A stretch of DNA of 10,259 nt from an uncultured Oribacterium sp. (GCA_934279105.1 CAKQWR010000064.1:1-10259); one strand, 5' to 3'; positions 1-7,765 are shown, counted from the stretch's first letter. Notes: generated by a model from the sequence alone, not told the origin. Numbers and translations are program-made.

Positions 1-1939
1 TCTCCTTATATCCAGGTGGATAGGAGGAGATTTCGCCGAGCTCCACGTGATAACGTGTATAGGCTGGCTGGTTCAGGATGATGCCATACGTGTATTCGAG
101 GCGTTTTTCGACGGAACGGAGTGCCATCGCTGCTTTTCCATCGTCGACACCGATGCCTGCCATGACGCACATGCCCTGTGGCTCGATATAGATCTGGCCT
201 TCCTCGCAAACATGGGAGCCGATCGGGTTCGAGTACGCATCGAAGGCGCGGATGAACCATGCACCATCCCATCCGGCGGTCTCGACTGCTTCAATCATGG
301 CCGCCACTTCTTTTTCAACGGCACTTGCTTCTTCGTTTAAACCGATGTGGCGGCAGATATCAGCATATTCATTTCCATACTTCACAAACATCCCGGCGAT
401 GAATACAGACTCCGCCACCGGACCTTCGGATGGACCCGTGGTCTGGAAACTTTCTCCCGGTTCCTCAGAAAAACAATTCAGATTCAGGCAGTCATTCCAG
501 TCGGCACGCCCGATCAGCGGAAGTTGATGCGGTCCCTTGTGTGTGACGGTGAAGCGGAAGCTTCTACGGAGATGCTCCATAAGCGGTTTCGTATCGCTGA
601 AATCGGAATCCCAGGCACAGGCCTCGTCGAGAATCGAGAAATCACCGGTTTCCGCGAGATATGCATGTGTGCAGGCAATCAGCCAGAGTGGATCATCGTT
701 GAAGCCACCACCGATGTCAGCATTGCCCTTCTTCGTCAGCGGCTGATACTGATGATAGCAGGAGCCGTCCGGAAGCTGTGTGTTCGCGATATCGAGGATA
801 CGTTCACGTGCGCGAGCCGGAATCAGATGGACGAAACCGAGCAGATCCTGACAGCTGTCGCGGAAGCCCATGCCGCGGCCCATGCCACTCTCGAAATAAG
901 AAGCGGAGCGGGACATGTTGAAGGTGACCATGCACTGATACTGATTCCAGATATTGACGACACGATTCAGCTTCTCGTCACTGCTTGTTACCTGATAGTT
1001 TCCGAGCAGGCCATCCCAGTAGGATTTCAGTTCTGCAAGTGCCGCGTCCACCTGCGCATCGGTCTGATATTTCGTGAGCAGTGCGAGCGCCGGCTTTTTA
1101 TTGATGATATTTGTGGCTTCCCACTTCTCCTCGATCGGATTTTCACAGTAGCCGAGAACGAAGATGAAGCTCTCGGAGGCACCCGGCGCGAGCTCGACCT
1201 TCAGATGATGGGAGCCGACCGGCTGCCAGCCATGGGCGATGGAATTCCGACTCTGACCGACAAGCACGGCCTCCGGATTATGAAAACCGTTGTAGACGCC
1301 GACGAAGGCATCGCGACTCGTATCGAAGCCGACGATCGGCTTGTTTACAGAAAATATGGCGTAGTGATTCCGCCGCTCACGGTATTCGGTCTTGTGATAG
1401 ATGGTGCTGCCGATGACCTCGACCTCGCCGGTGGAGAAATTCCGCTGGAAGTTTGTCTGGTCATCCTGCGCATTCCAGAGACAGAACTCGACGAAGCTGA
1501 AGAGGTCGATGTTTTTGACCGCAACACTCTCATTTCGCAGCGTGATGCGGTTGATCTCACAGGCATCGCCGATCGGCACGAAGGCCTCGAGGGTCGCTTC
1601 GAGCTGCTTTTTCGTTGCACTGATCACCGTATATCCGAGACCGTGATGACATTCGTATGCATCGAGTGGCGTCTGTGTCGGCTGCCAGCCCGGGTTCCAG
1701 ATGCTGTCCCCATCCTTGATATAGTAGTAGCGACCGCCCTGATCGAGAGGACAGTTGTTATAACGATACCGGGTGATGCGGAGGAGCTTCGCATCCTTGT
1801 AGAAGGAGTATCCGCCGGCCGTGTTGGAGATCAGGCTGAAGAAATCGTCTGATCCTAAATAGTTGATCCATGGGAGTGGTGTTTTCGGAGTCGTGATCAC
1901 ATATTCCCGCTTCTCGTCATCGAAATAACCGAATTTCAT
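1..1939 (-). CDS. Cellobiose phosphorylase, GH94 (3' end beyond window)
   Basis: Cytoplasmic enzyme of the glycoside hydrolase 94 family, which splits cellobiose with phosphate into alpha-glucose-1-phosphate and glucose. My own reverse-strand translation is open from an ATG at 1939-1937 to the window edge, giving 646 codons; the family is about 810 residues, so roughly the last 160 are missing. The start is fixed by AGGAGG at 1945-1950, and the product begins [17 protein letters not shown], followed by [10 protein letters not shown] and [12 protein letters not shown], hallmarks of cellobiose phosphorylases. The N-terminal beta-sandwich is followed by the (alpha/alpha)6 barrel, with FRDSCQD at residues 359-365 and [10 protein letters not shown] containing Asp480, the expected general acid (base positions 500-502). 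There is no long N-terminal extension of the cellodextrin phosphorylase kind. The gene is divergent from the LacI/ABC operon, which supports a role in using the imported disaccharide. Family assignment is very sure; substrate is inferred from family resemblance. Confidence 0.95.
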   Translation of the reverse strand, partial: MKFGYFDDEKREYVITTPKTPLPWINYLGSDDFFSLISNTAGGYSFYKDAKLLRITRYRYNNCPLDQGGRYYYIKDGDSIWNPGWQPTQTPLDAYECHHGLGYTVISATKKQLEATLEAFVPIGDACEINRITLRNESVAVKNIDLFSFVEFCLWNAQDDQTNFQRNFSTGEVEVIGSTIYHKTEYRERRNHYAIFSVNKPIVGFDTSRDAFVGVYNGFHNPEAVLVGQSRNSIAHGWQPVGSHHLKVELAPGASESFIFVLGYCENPIEEKWEATNIINKKPALALLTKYQTDAQVDAALAELKSYWDGLLGNYQVTSSDEKLNRVVNIWNQYQCMVTFNMSRSASYFESGMGRGMGFRDSCQDLLGFVHLIPARARERILDIANTQLPDGSCYHQYQPLTKKGNADIGGGFNDDPLWLIACTHAYLAETGDFSILDEACAWDSDFSDTKPLMEHLRRSFRFTVTHKGPHQLPLIGRADWNDCLNLNCFSEEPGESFQTTGPSEGPVAESVFIAGMFVKYGNEYADICRHIGLNEEASAVEKEVAAMIEAVETAGWDGAWFIRAFDAYSNPIGSHVCEEGQIYIEPQGMCVMAGIGVDDGKAAMALRSVEKRLEYTYGIILNQPAYTRYHVELGEISSYPPGYKE

Positions 1940-1989
1940 AAAAACCTCCTTCTGAGAAATCTGAAGAATCCCATGCTTTGAAATATGTA

Positions 1990-2003
1990 TGAAAGCGTTT
2001 CTA
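1990..2003 (-). promoter_or_regulatory. cre/LacI-type operator candidate in phosphorylase leader
   Basis: The core GAAAGCGTTTC at 1991-2001 is an odd-centred inverted repeat. The 14-mer from 1990 fits the CcpA cre consensus TGWAANCGNTNWCA at all but two positions. It lies between the phosphorylase promoter and its start codon, so a bound repressor could act as a roadblock. Whether CcpA or the local LacI protein binds is not visible from sequence. Confidence 0.45.
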
Positions 2004-2052
2004 TGATTGTTCCCTGAATGGTATAAAACAAACATAAAAACGAACGAATTTA

Positions 2053-2066
2053 CGAATACGTTTTCG
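2053..2066 (-). promoter_or_regulatory. Palindromic LacI-family operator candidate
   Basis: CGAATACGTTTTCG is a CG-centred palindrome in which six of seven half-site positions match. It sits just downstream of the minus-strand -10 box, over the expected transcription start, where a repressor would block phosphorylase transcription. It fits the CG-centred operators of LacI-family regulators; the adjacent regulator gene is the natural candidate. Binding is inferred. Confidence 0.5.
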
Positions 2067-2075
2067 CTACTTATA

Positions 2076-2104
2076 ATTATATTTTCAAAGGCAAAATTTG
2101 TAAA
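2076..2104 (-). promoter_or_regulatory. Sigma-A-type promoter for cellobiose phosphorylase
   Basis: Read on the minus strand, TTTACA (2104-2099) is followed after exactly 17 bp by a perfect TATAAT (2081-2076). Transcription should begin near 2069, giving a leader of about 130 nt before the phosphorylase ATG. The surrounding sequence is very AT-rich. Confidence 0.75.
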
Positions 2105-2125
2105 TAGATGTGGCAAAAGCGTGAA

Positions 2126-2141
2126 CGAAATGTATGTTTCG
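2126..2141. promoter_or_regulatory. Short inverted repeat CGAAA-N6-TTTCG between divergent promoters
   Basis: CGAAA at 2126-2130 and TTTCG at 2137-2141 form 5-bp arms around a 6-nt spacer. The repeat lies between the two divergent promoters, upstream of both -35 boxes. It could be an auxiliary binding site, but so short a repeat may arise by chance in AT-rich DNA. Confidence 0.25.
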
Positions 2142-2179
2142 CACAATTTAATGGTGGAATATATGTGAAATACTATCTG

Positions 2180-2208
2180 TTTACAAGCTTTTGAAAACGA
2201 TTTAGAAT
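2180..2208 (+). promoter_or_regulatory. Sigma-A-type promoter for LacI regulator/ABC operon
   Basis: TTTACA at 2180-2185 is followed after a 17-bp spacer by TAGAAT at 2203-2208. It points toward the lacI-type gene and has the same -35 hexamer as the divergent phosphorylase promoter. It would give a leader of about 60 nt that includes the perfect inverted repeat at 2224-2247. Confidence 0.7.
2192..2205 (+). promoter_or_regulatory. cre/LacI-type operator candidate between -35 and -10
   Basis: TGAAAACGATTTAG matches the cre consensus except at the last two positions and has a CG core at 2198-2199. It occupies the spacer of the plus-strand promoter, a classic repression position. It suggests autoregulation of the regulator or carbon catabolite control. 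Confidence 0.45.
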
Positions 2209-2223
2209 AAAAATACGAAAAGG

Positions 2224-2247
2224 ATTTCGGAATCACAATTCCGAAAT
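2224..2247. repeat. Perfect 10-bp inverted repeat, 4-nt loop, in lacI leader
   Basis: The arms ATTTCGGAAT (2224-2233) and ATTCCGAAAT (2238-2247) are exact reverse complements around CACA. The element lies downstream of the plus-strand promoter and about 28 nt before the regulator start codon. No T-run follows, so it is not a normal terminator. It may be an operator or an mRNA hairpin just ahead of the ribosome binding site. Confidence 0.7.
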
Positions 2248-2275
2248 ATCTGAGAAAGGAAAGAAAGTTTACACC

Positions 2276-3295
2276 ATGGTAACGATTAAAGATATTTCGA
2301 AAGCGCTGGGCGTTTCGACGGCGACCGTCAGTAAGGCTCTGAATGGATATACGGATATCAATCCACAGACTGCAGAGCGGATCCGGGAAGTGGCGAAAGA
2401 AATGCACTACCTTCCAAATATAGCAGCCAGACAGCTGAAAACCAACCGTTCTCATAATGTCGGCGTTCTTTTCGTAGATGAAACGAACAGTGGACTCACG
2501 CATGAATATTTCGCCGCGATCCTGAACAGTGCGAAGGAAACCTTCGAGAAACTCGGGTATGATGTGACCTTTATTTCGGACACCATCGCCGGTACGAAGG
2601 CCAGCTTTCTGGAGCATGCGCGTTACAGAAACTGTGACGGTGTGCTGATTGCAAGTGTAGATTTTACATCTCCACAGGTCGTGGAGCTCGTAAACAGCGA
2701 GATTCCGACCGTGACAATCGATTATCCGTTTAACGATAAAAGTGCAGTTCTGTCCGACAACATCGATGGACAGTATGAGCTTACGAAATATGTTCTCGAG
2801 ATGGGGCACCGGAGAATCGGCCTGATTCATGGCGAGATGACGATGGTGACGAAGAAGCGACTGAACGGTTTTCGGAGAGCGCTGAAGGAGTATGGTGTCG
2901 AGCTGAATCCTTTCTATGAGAAGGCGGGGGCCTTCCATGATACGAAGAAAACGGCAGAGTCGGTTCGTGAGCTGATGTCTCTTCCGGAGCCACCGACCAT
3001 CTTGATGTGTCCGGATGACTATGCTGCACTTGGTGCGCTGACCGAACTTGAGAAGATGGGACTTCGGATACCGGAGGACATCAGCATCACAGGGTATGAT
3101 GGCATCCATCTTTCACAGGTGCTTCGTCCGAAGCTGACGACCTACTATCAGGATTCTGTGGATATCGGACATCAGTCCGCACGGAAGCTGGTGGAGGAAA
3201 TCGAAGATAAGGAAAGCTGTACACCGGAGCAGATCAACGTGAGGGGAAAGCTCCTGATCGGACATAGCGTGAAGGATCTTCGTAAAGAAGCATAA
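2276..3295 (+). CDS. LacI-family transcriptional regulator
   Basis: A 339-residue repressor-type regulator of full family length. Residues 4-23 ([20 protein letters not shown]) are the LacI helix-turn-helix. The hinge helix [10 protein letters not shown] covers about 47-56, with Leu54 in the minor-groove intercalating position. The rest is a periplasmic-binding-protein-like sugar sensor: DN at 161-162, GHRRIGLI at 178-184, R195 with GF at 198-199, DD at 247-248 and ITGYDG at 271-276. The start is supported by the family N-terminus; the purine-rich site AAGGAAAG at 2257-2264 lies rather far (11 nt) from the ATG. It is divergent from the phosphorylase and upstream of the transporter genes, so it most likely senses the imported sugar and controls both promoters. 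The effector cannot be read from sequence. CcpA itself is less likely because of the dedicated sugar locus. Confidence 0.95.
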   Translation: MVTIKDISKALGVSTATVSKALNGYTDINPQTAERIREVAKEMHYLPNIAARQLKTNRSHNVGVLFVDETNSGLTHEYFAAILNSAKETFEKLGYDVTFISDTIAGTKASFLEHARYRNCDGVLIASVDFTSPQVVELVNSEIPTVTIDYPFNDKSAVLSDNIDGQYELTKYVLEMGHRRIGLIHGEMTMVTKKRLNGFRRALKEYGVELNPFYEKAGAFHDTKKTAESVRELMSLPEPPTILMCPDDYAALGALTELEKMGLRIPEDISITGYDGIHLSQVLRPKLTTYYQDSVDIGHQSARKLVEEIEDKESCTPEQINVRGKLLIGHSVKDLRKEA

Positions 3296-3301
3296 AGCAT
3301 G

Positions 3302-3319
3302 AGGTATCGAACGATACTT
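3302..3319. promoter_or_regulatory. Small palindrome between regulator and binding-protein genes
   Basis: GTATCG (3304-3309) and CGATAC (3312-3317) flank AA. Pairing extends one more A-T and a G-T wobble outward. It lies seven bases after the regulator stop codon. No convincing promoter was seen beside it, and the T6 run at 3335-3340 is too far away for a terminator. It could be an operator or an mRNA processing hairpin. Confidence 0.35.
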
Positions 3320-3356
3320 TGCATAGTGGAAATCTTTTTTGAGGGAGGACTCAATC

Positions 3357-4781
3357 ATGAGAAAGAATGTAAGACGTTGGCTGAGCGTAACAACTGTAGC
3401 AACCATGACGGCTGCATCACTGGCCGCTTGTGGTTCATCACAGCCTGCAGCGACGACAGCTGCACCTGCAGAGACGAAGGCAGAGACCGCAGCAGCGACA
3501 GAGGCCGCAAGTGAGGCGGCGACAGAGGCTGCTTCCGATGAGGGAAAGGTCCTCAACATCCAGTGCTGGAACGAGGAGTTTAAGTCGAGACTCACGGACC
3601 ACTATCCAGGCTATGAGGTCGTGGATGGTACGACCGGTAAGATCGGTGATGTTACGGTGAAGTGGACCATCACACCGTCCGATGATAATGCATATCAGAA
3701 CAACCTCGATACCGTTCTTCCGGAGAACGAGAGTGCGTCTGCCGACAGTAAGGTCGACCTCTTCCTCGTGGAGGCGGATTACGCAAAGAAGTATGTGGAT
3801 TCGGACGTCGAGGTGACCGTTCCGGTGAAGGATCTCGGACTTACCGATGATGAGCTGAAGAACCAGTATCAGTATACGAAGGACGTTGTCACCGATGGCG
3901 ATGGCAATCTCCGTGGTGTTTCATGGCAGGGCTGCCCGGGCGTGCTTATCTACAACCGTCAGGCGGCGAAGGATGTTCTCGGCTCCGATGATCCGGCAGA
4001 TGTTCAGGAAGCCGTAAAGGACTGGGATGCATTTAACGAGACTGCGAAGAAGCTGAAGGATGGCGGTTACACCGTAACCTCTTCGGTCAATGACTCTTAC
4101 CGTGTATATTCGAATAATGTTACCACTCCGTGGGTAACGGATGGCAAGATTTCCATCGACGACAACATTAAGCACTGGGTAGATGATTCGAAGGCACTGG
4201 TAGACGCCGGCGAAACCCATACCTATGAGCTCTGGTCGGATGACTGGAGCAAGGGATTCTATCCGGATGGCAAGGTATTCTGCTACTTCGGACCGGCATG
4301 GCTCATCAACTTCTCGATGGCAGCAGATACCGATGGCTCCATCGCAAACCAGGGCGGCTGGGGTGCTGTGGAAGGACCGCAGGGCTTCTACTGGGGCGGC
4401 ACATGGATCTGTGCAGCGAAGGGAACCGATAACCCGACACTGGTTGCGGATATTATGAGACAGCTCACCACCAACGAACAGATCATGACCGACATCGTAA
4501 AGAAGGATAACGACTTCGTAAACAACAAGCCGGCGATGGAAGCAGCTGCAAAGGATGATTCTTTCGCATTCCAGGTACTTGGCGGACAGAATCCGCTCGC
4601 GCTCTTCTGTGCAGGTGCAGATAAGATCGATCTTTCCAACATGACCAATTACGATCAGGGCTGCAACGAGGAGTTCCAGAATGCAATGAAGAACTACTTC
4701 GATGGCAATGCTTCCTACGAGGATGCATTGAATCTCTTCTACACAGCGGTGGAGGAGAAGTATCCGGAGCTTTCCCACTAA
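3357..4781 (+). CDS. Sugar ABC transporter substrate-binding lipoprotein
   Basis: An extracellular solute-binding protein (family 1 fold) that captures sugar outside the cell and delivers it to the permease pair encoded next. The ATG at 3357 is chosen because GGGAGG lies at 3343-3348; the upstream TTG at 3339 would place the ribosome binding site inside the gene. The 474-residue product has a positively charged start, a hydrophobic segment and the lipobox LAAC, with Cys25 as the lipidation site. Residues 28-60 are an Ala/Thr/Glu-rich linker, common in clostridial binding lipoproteins. The mature domain starts near KVLNIQCWNEEF and is rich in aromatic residues (for example YFGPAWL and FYWGGTW), as expected for a sugar site. 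It is separated from the regulator by 61 nt and followed by a strong hairpin. Cello-oligosaccharide specificity is inferred only from the neighbouring phosphorylase. Confidence 0.93.
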   Translation: MRKNVRRWLSVTTVATMTAASLAACGSSQPAATTAAPAETKAETAAATEAASEAATEAASDEGKVLNIQCWNEEFKSRLTDHYPGYEVVDGTTGKIGDVTVKWTITPSDDNAYQNNLDTVLPENESASADSKVDLFLVEADYAKKYVDSDVEVTVPVKDLGLTDDELKNQYQYTKDVVTDGDGNLRGVSWQGCPGVLIYNRQAAKDVLGSDDPADVQEAVKDWDAFNETAKKLKDGGYTVTSSVNDSYRVYSNNVTTPWVTDGKISIDDNIKHWVDDSKALVDAGETHTYELWSDDWSKGFYPDGKVFCYFGPAWLINFSMAADTDGSIANQGGWGAVEGPQGFYWGGTWICAAKGTDNPTLVADIMRQLTTNEQIMTDIVKKDNDFVNNKPAMEAAAKDDSFAFQVLGGQNPLALFCAGADKIDLSNMTNYDQGCNEEFQNAMKNYFDGNASYEDALNLFYTAVEEKYPELSH

Positions 4782-4790
4782 TCAACACAG

Positions 4791-4826
4791 ATGCCCGCCC
4801 GGTAGAGAGGCCGGGTGGGCATTTTT
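4791..4826 (+). terminator. Intercistronic terminator between binding protein and permeases
   Basis: ATGCCCGCCCGG (4791-4802) pairs with CCGGGTGGGCAT (4811-4822) over 12 bp with one G-T wobble and an 8-nt loop, followed by T5. It lies nine bases after the binding-protein stop and about 30 before the permease start. It probably terminates most transcripts, or protects the upstream mRNA end, so that the binding protein is made in excess of the permeases. Confidence 0.85.
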
Positions 4827-4855
4827 ACCTCCGAAATCCAGAAAGGATGGAGATC

Positions 4856-5767
4856 ATGAAGAAAAAACAGAGTAAGGTTGTACAGTACAACCGCTGGGGG
4901 TACTATTTCCTGATCCCATTTATGGTGGTATATCTTCTGTTTCAGTTCGTGCCGCTTGTGACGACGATTTATAACAGTTTCTTCGAGAACTATCGCTCGG
5001 GCCTCAAGCAGATCGGACCGAATTTTATCGGTTTCGCTAACTATATAAAGATTCTGTCAAATGCGGATCTCTGGAAGTATGCCGGCAACACCATGATTAT
5101 GTGGATCATCGGTTTCGTGCCGCAGATCATCACCTCGCTCCTGCTCGGTGCCTGGTTCACGGACCCGTCGCTCCGCCTTCGCGGGCAACGCTTCTTTAAG
5201 ACGGTCATCTACCTTCCAAATCTGATCATGGCGAGTGCATTTGCGATGCTGTTCTTCACCCTGTTCTCGGATTCCGGACCGGTCAATTCGATTTTGATGC
5301 AGCTCGGTATCATCAGCAAACCGTTTACATTCCTGAGCAACACGACGGCAGCGAGATCCCTCGTCGGTGCCATGAACTATATCATGTGGTTCGGTAACAC
5401 GACCATCCTCCTGATGGCCGGCATGCTGGGCATCGATCAGTCCCTCTTCGAAGCGGCACAGGTCGATGGCGCGACCTCGACCCAGATTTTCTTCCGGATC
5501 ACGCTTCCGCTGCTTCGCCCGATTCTCGTGTACGTGCTCATCACCTCCCTCATCGGTGGTATCCAGATGTTCGATGTTCCGCAGATCCTGACGAACGGAA
5601 CCGGTGATCCGGCACGAAATACGATGACCATGATCATGTGGCTCAACAAGCATCTCTACAGTAAGAACTTCGGCATGGGCGGTGCCCTTTCCGTACTCCT
5701 CTTCATCATCACGGGTGTGCTGAGTATGATCGTCTATAAGACTTCCGCCAGCAGCGAAGTCAACTAA
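4856..5767 (+). CDS. Sugar ABC transporter permease, CUT1 MalF/UgpA type
   Basis: First integral-membrane subunit of the sugar importer, 303 residues. The ATG at 4856 is preferred because AAAGG at 4842-4846 sits 9 nt upstream; a second ATG at 4847 would add three residues and lies directly against that site. About six membrane segments are visible, near residues 14-36, 77-100, 115-137, 168-192, 218-238 and 274-295. The cytoplasmic EAA loop, which docks the ATPase, is canonical: EAAQVDGA begins at Glu199 and is followed by ITLPLLRP at 215-222. The gene lies after the intercistronic hairpin and 12 nt before the second permease, so the two permeases form one translational unit. Family and role are clear; the transported sugar is inferred from context. 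Confidence 0.95.
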   Translation: MKKKQSKVVQYNRWGYYFLIPFMVVYLLFQFVPLVTTIYNSFFENYRSGLKQIGPNFIGFANYIKILSNADLWKYAGNTMIMWIIGFVPQIITSLLLGAWFTDPSLRLRGQRFFKTVIYLPNLIMASAFAMLFFTLFSDSGPVNSILMQLGIISKPFTFLSNTTAARSLVGAMNYIMWFGNTTILLMAGMLGIDQSLFEAAQVDGATSTQIFFRITLPLLRPILVYVLITSLIGGIQMFDVPQILTNGTGDPARNTMTMIMWLNKHLYSKNFGMGGALSVLLFIITGVLSMIVYKTSASSEVN

Positions 5768-5779
5768 GGAGGCAGTGAT

Positions 5780-6637
5780 ATGACAGAAACGAAGCAAAGC
5801 CATGGACTGAATATCCATGCCAGACGATGGATCGCGTATCTCGTCCTGATCATCCTGTCCTTCCTGTGCCTCATCTGGTTCTACATCCTGTTTATCAATG
5901 CAACGCGCTCGAATGCAGAGCTGACCCGCGGCTTCACACCGATCCCAAGCAGCTACCTCGTGACGAACTGGAAAAATCTGCTGAAGGGCACCCTTCCGGT
6001 GATTCGCGGCATGGGCAACAGCTTCTTCGTCGCCGGCTGCAGTGCGGTGCTCTGCACCTATTTTTCGACGATGACCGCCTATGCAATCCACGCGTATAAC
6101 TTCCGACTGAAGAAGTTCATGTTCACCTTCATCCTGATGATCATGATGATCCCGACGCAGGTGACGGCCCTCGGTTTCATCCAGTTCATGACGAAGCTGA
6201 AGCTGATGGACAGCTTCATCCCGCTGATCGTGCCATCCATTGCAGCACCGGTCACCTTCTTCTACATGAAGCAGTATATGGATTCCGTCCTTCCGATGTC
6301 CCTCGTCGAAGCTGCCCGCATCGATGGCGCCGGCGAGTTCCGGATCTTCAACACCATCGTACTTCCGCTGATGAAACCGGCCATCGCTGTGCAGGCGATC
6401 TTCACCTTCGTCACCAGCTGGAATAACTACTTCCAGCCGGCACTGATTCTCCATACCGACACGAAGAAGACGCTTCCGATCCTGATCGCACAGCTTCGAT
6501 CCGCTGACTTCCTGAAGTTCGACATGGGCCAGGTCTATGTCATGATCGCCTTCTCGATCTTCCCGGTCATCATCGTGTACCTCATCCTCTCGAAGTACAT
6601 CGTCGGTGGTATCACTATGGGTGGCGTCAAGGGATAA
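5780..6637 (+). CDS. Sugar ABC transporter permease, CUT1 MalG/UgpE type
   Basis: Second membrane subunit of the same importer, 285 residues, pairing with the upstream permease. GGAGG at 5768-5772 overlaps the end of the preceding gene and sets the ATG at 5780. About six hydrophobic segments are visible, near 18-39, 78-103, 114-136, 147-165, 198-217 and 251-272. The EAA loop reads EAARIDGAGEF from Glu177, followed by VLPLMKP at 194-200. The segment SWNNYFQP at 213-220 is the conserved stretch after the loop in MalG-type proteins. It is the last gene of the operon. No ATPase gene follows, so the importer presumably uses a shared MsmX/MsiK-type ATPase encoded elsewhere, as is usual for CUT1 systems in Firmicutes. 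Confidence 0.95.
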   Translation: MTETKQSHGLNIHARRWIAYLVLIILSFLCLIWFYILFINATRSNAELTRGFTPIPSSYLVTNWKNLLKGTLPVIRGMGNSFFVAGCSAVLCTYFSTMTAYAIHAYNFRLKKFMFTFILMIMMIPTQVTALGFIQFMTKLKLMDSFIPLIVPSIAAPVTFFYMKQYMDSVLPMSLVEAARIDGAGEFRIFNTIVLPLMKPAIAVQAIFTFVTSWNNYFQPALILHTDTKKTLPILIAQLRSADFLKFDMGQVYVMIAFSIFPVIIVYLILSKYIVGGITMGGVKG

Positions 6638-6646
6638 AATAAGAAT

Positions 6647-6677
6647 CGGATGCCCATGTTCTTCGAGTCCGTTTTTT
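6647..6677 (+). terminator. Weak terminator candidate after ABC operon
   Basis: CGGAT (6647-6651) can pair with GTCCG (6667-6671), with a large loop, immediately before T6 at 6672-6677. The stem is only 5 bp including one wobble, so function is uncertain, but position and T-run are right for ending the permease transcript. Confidence 0.45.
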
Positions 6678-6710
6678 CAGGATGGCATGAAACGACAGTT
6701 GAAATCGAAT

Positions 6711-6764
6711 ACGAAAATAGCGCCGGCCAATGCTCCCTCCGAGGGATCGTCATGGACCGGCGCT
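6711..6764 (-). terminator. Branched terminator hairpin between convergent genes
   Basis: AGCGCCGG (6719-6726) pairs perfectly with CCGGCGCT (6757-6764), and an inner hairpin pairs TCCCT (6734-6738) with AGGGA (6742-6746). On the minus strand the stem is followed by ATTTTC, which suits the end of the SGNH gene transcript about 60 nt after its stop. On the plus strand it is followed by TT only, so back-up termination of the ABC operon is possible but weaker. Confidence 0.65.
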
Positions 6765-6822
6765 TTACACTGTCGCTCGATATGAAATTATGATGTGGTC
6801 ACGTTTCGTCCGGCATCCGAAA

Positions 6823-7734
6823 TTACTGTGCTGCAGCAGCTGTGTCGGCGTTGCCTGCGTGCGTGTAGTTCTGGCTTGCAGCATATTCACGGAAGCACTG
6901 TGCCCATACGACATAGGCAGCGGCGTTCTGATGAATCATCTTATCCGTGCAGAAGTCCGGATTGAGGTTGCCCTTGCCATCGGAAAGTGCATCGGCGATG
7001 TTCATGTAGCCCCAGCCGTTCTGCTGTGCGAGCTTCTGCATCTCGGTGTTCAGTTTACGTACGGTCGGATTATCGAAGGCCCAGCTCTTTACACCTTGGA
7101 AGCTCTTCGTGTAACCCGGATAGATATAGGTCGTGCTGATGATCGTGAAATCCACATCCGGATTCACGGCCTTGATCGTATCGATGAGCTGTACATAACG
7201 GTTTACGATCTTATCAGTGCGGTCGCCGAGGTCATTGAAACCGAAGAACATATAGACATGCTTTGCGTTCATCAGCTTGATTGAGTTCCATACATTCAGG
7301 AACTGCCCCTTGTAGATCGGGTGTGCAATCGTCTTATCCTGCTCCTCCGGAATCAGTGCGTTGATCAGGTTATAACGGGAAGCGGTCAGGAACTGAAGCT
7401 CACCCATGAGCGGATTTGCCTTGTTGCCCTGTGCGAACAGCTTAAAGCCGTCTGCTACGGAATCACCGAGGATGACAGAATCCTGATAGAAATCGAGGAT
7501 TCGCTGATCCTCCTGCAGAGGAAGGCCATTCGCAGTGGTCTGTGCTTCGGTCGCGGCTGTCCCTGCGGCCGGTGTCGTCGCCTGTGGTGCACCGCTGTTT
7601 AACGTACCGCTCGTGCTCTTCGGAACCGTCGGGCCGGCCATCGGACCTACTTCCGCCAGCGCAGAAAAGCTGGCAGAGGATACCATCGCAGCCGTCAGAA
7701 GTGCAGCTGCATATTTCTTGAAACTCTTCTTCAT
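6823..7734 (-). CDS. Secreted SGNH/GDSL-type hydrolase or acyltransferase
   Basis: A predicted exported SGNH-fold esterase or acetyl-handling protein of 303 residues. The ATG at 7734-7732 is chosen because it begins MKKSFKKYAAALL, a clear signal peptide ending near FSALA-E (residues 23-28), and AGGAAGG lies a few bases upstream; a longer in-frame extension to 7938 would spoil the signal peptide. Residues 36-72 are a Thr/Ala/Pro-rich linker. The SGNH blocks follow: GDSVADGF with the presumed nucleophile Ser92, GFND at 165-168, and a C-terminal DKMIH with His268. The spacing of that last motif is DxxxH rather than the usual DxxH. It has its own likely promoter and lies downstream of MBOAT and DHHW genes on the same strand, suggesting action on a surface polysaccharide or cell-wall acetyl group. 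The substrate is unknown, and esterase versus transferase activity cannot be decided. Confidence 0.88.
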   Translation of the reverse strand: MKKSFKKYAAALLTAAMVSSASFSALAEVGPMAGPTVPKSTSGTLNSGAPQATTPAAGTAATEAQTTANGLPLQEDQRILDFYQDSVILGDSVADGFKLFAQGNKANPLMGELQFLTASRYNLINALIPEEQDKTIAHPIYKGQFLNVWNSIKLMNAKHVYMFFGFNDLGDRTDKIVNRYVQLIDTIKAVNPDVDFTIISTTYIYPGYTKSFQGVKSWAFDNPTVRKLNTEMQKLAQQNGWGYMNIADALSDGKGNLNPDFCTDKMIHQNAAAYVVWAQCFREYAASQNYTHAGNADTAAAAQ

Positions 7735-7765
7735 AAATAATCCCTTCCTTCGATGGCGACGATGC

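Noticed and set aside
347..1852. A 501-codon plus-strand open frame.
   Set aside because: It is antisense to the cellobiose phosphorylase, whose minus-strand frame is continuous from 1939 to the window edge and carries family motifs. The plus frame has no recognisable domain and no good ribosome binding site.
2036..2066. A short direct-repeat array of ACGAA units.
   Set aside because: The units are five bases long and irregularly spaced in AT-rich DNA. The palindrome at 2053-2066 accounts for the notable part.
3339..3356. An upstream TTG start adding six residues to the binding protein.
   Set aside because: The codons at 3342-3348 are the GGGAGG ribosome binding site for the ATG at 3357, and the lipoprotein signal begins cleanly at that ATG.
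3113..3595. A minus-strand frame with an Ala/Val-rich stretch resembling a membrane segment.
   Set aside because: The stretch is the reverse reading of the Ala/Thr/Glu-rich linker of the binding lipoprotein and spans two real genes.
3921..4778. A 285-codon minus-strand open frame.
   Set aside because: It is antisense to the well-supported substrate-binding protein gene and has no family resemblance.
5057..6454. A 465-codon minus-strand open frame spanning both permease genes.
   Set aside because: It crosses two clear permease genes with intact EAA motifs. Its product is rich in His, Glu, Asp and Arg, as expected from reading codon-biased membrane genes backwards.
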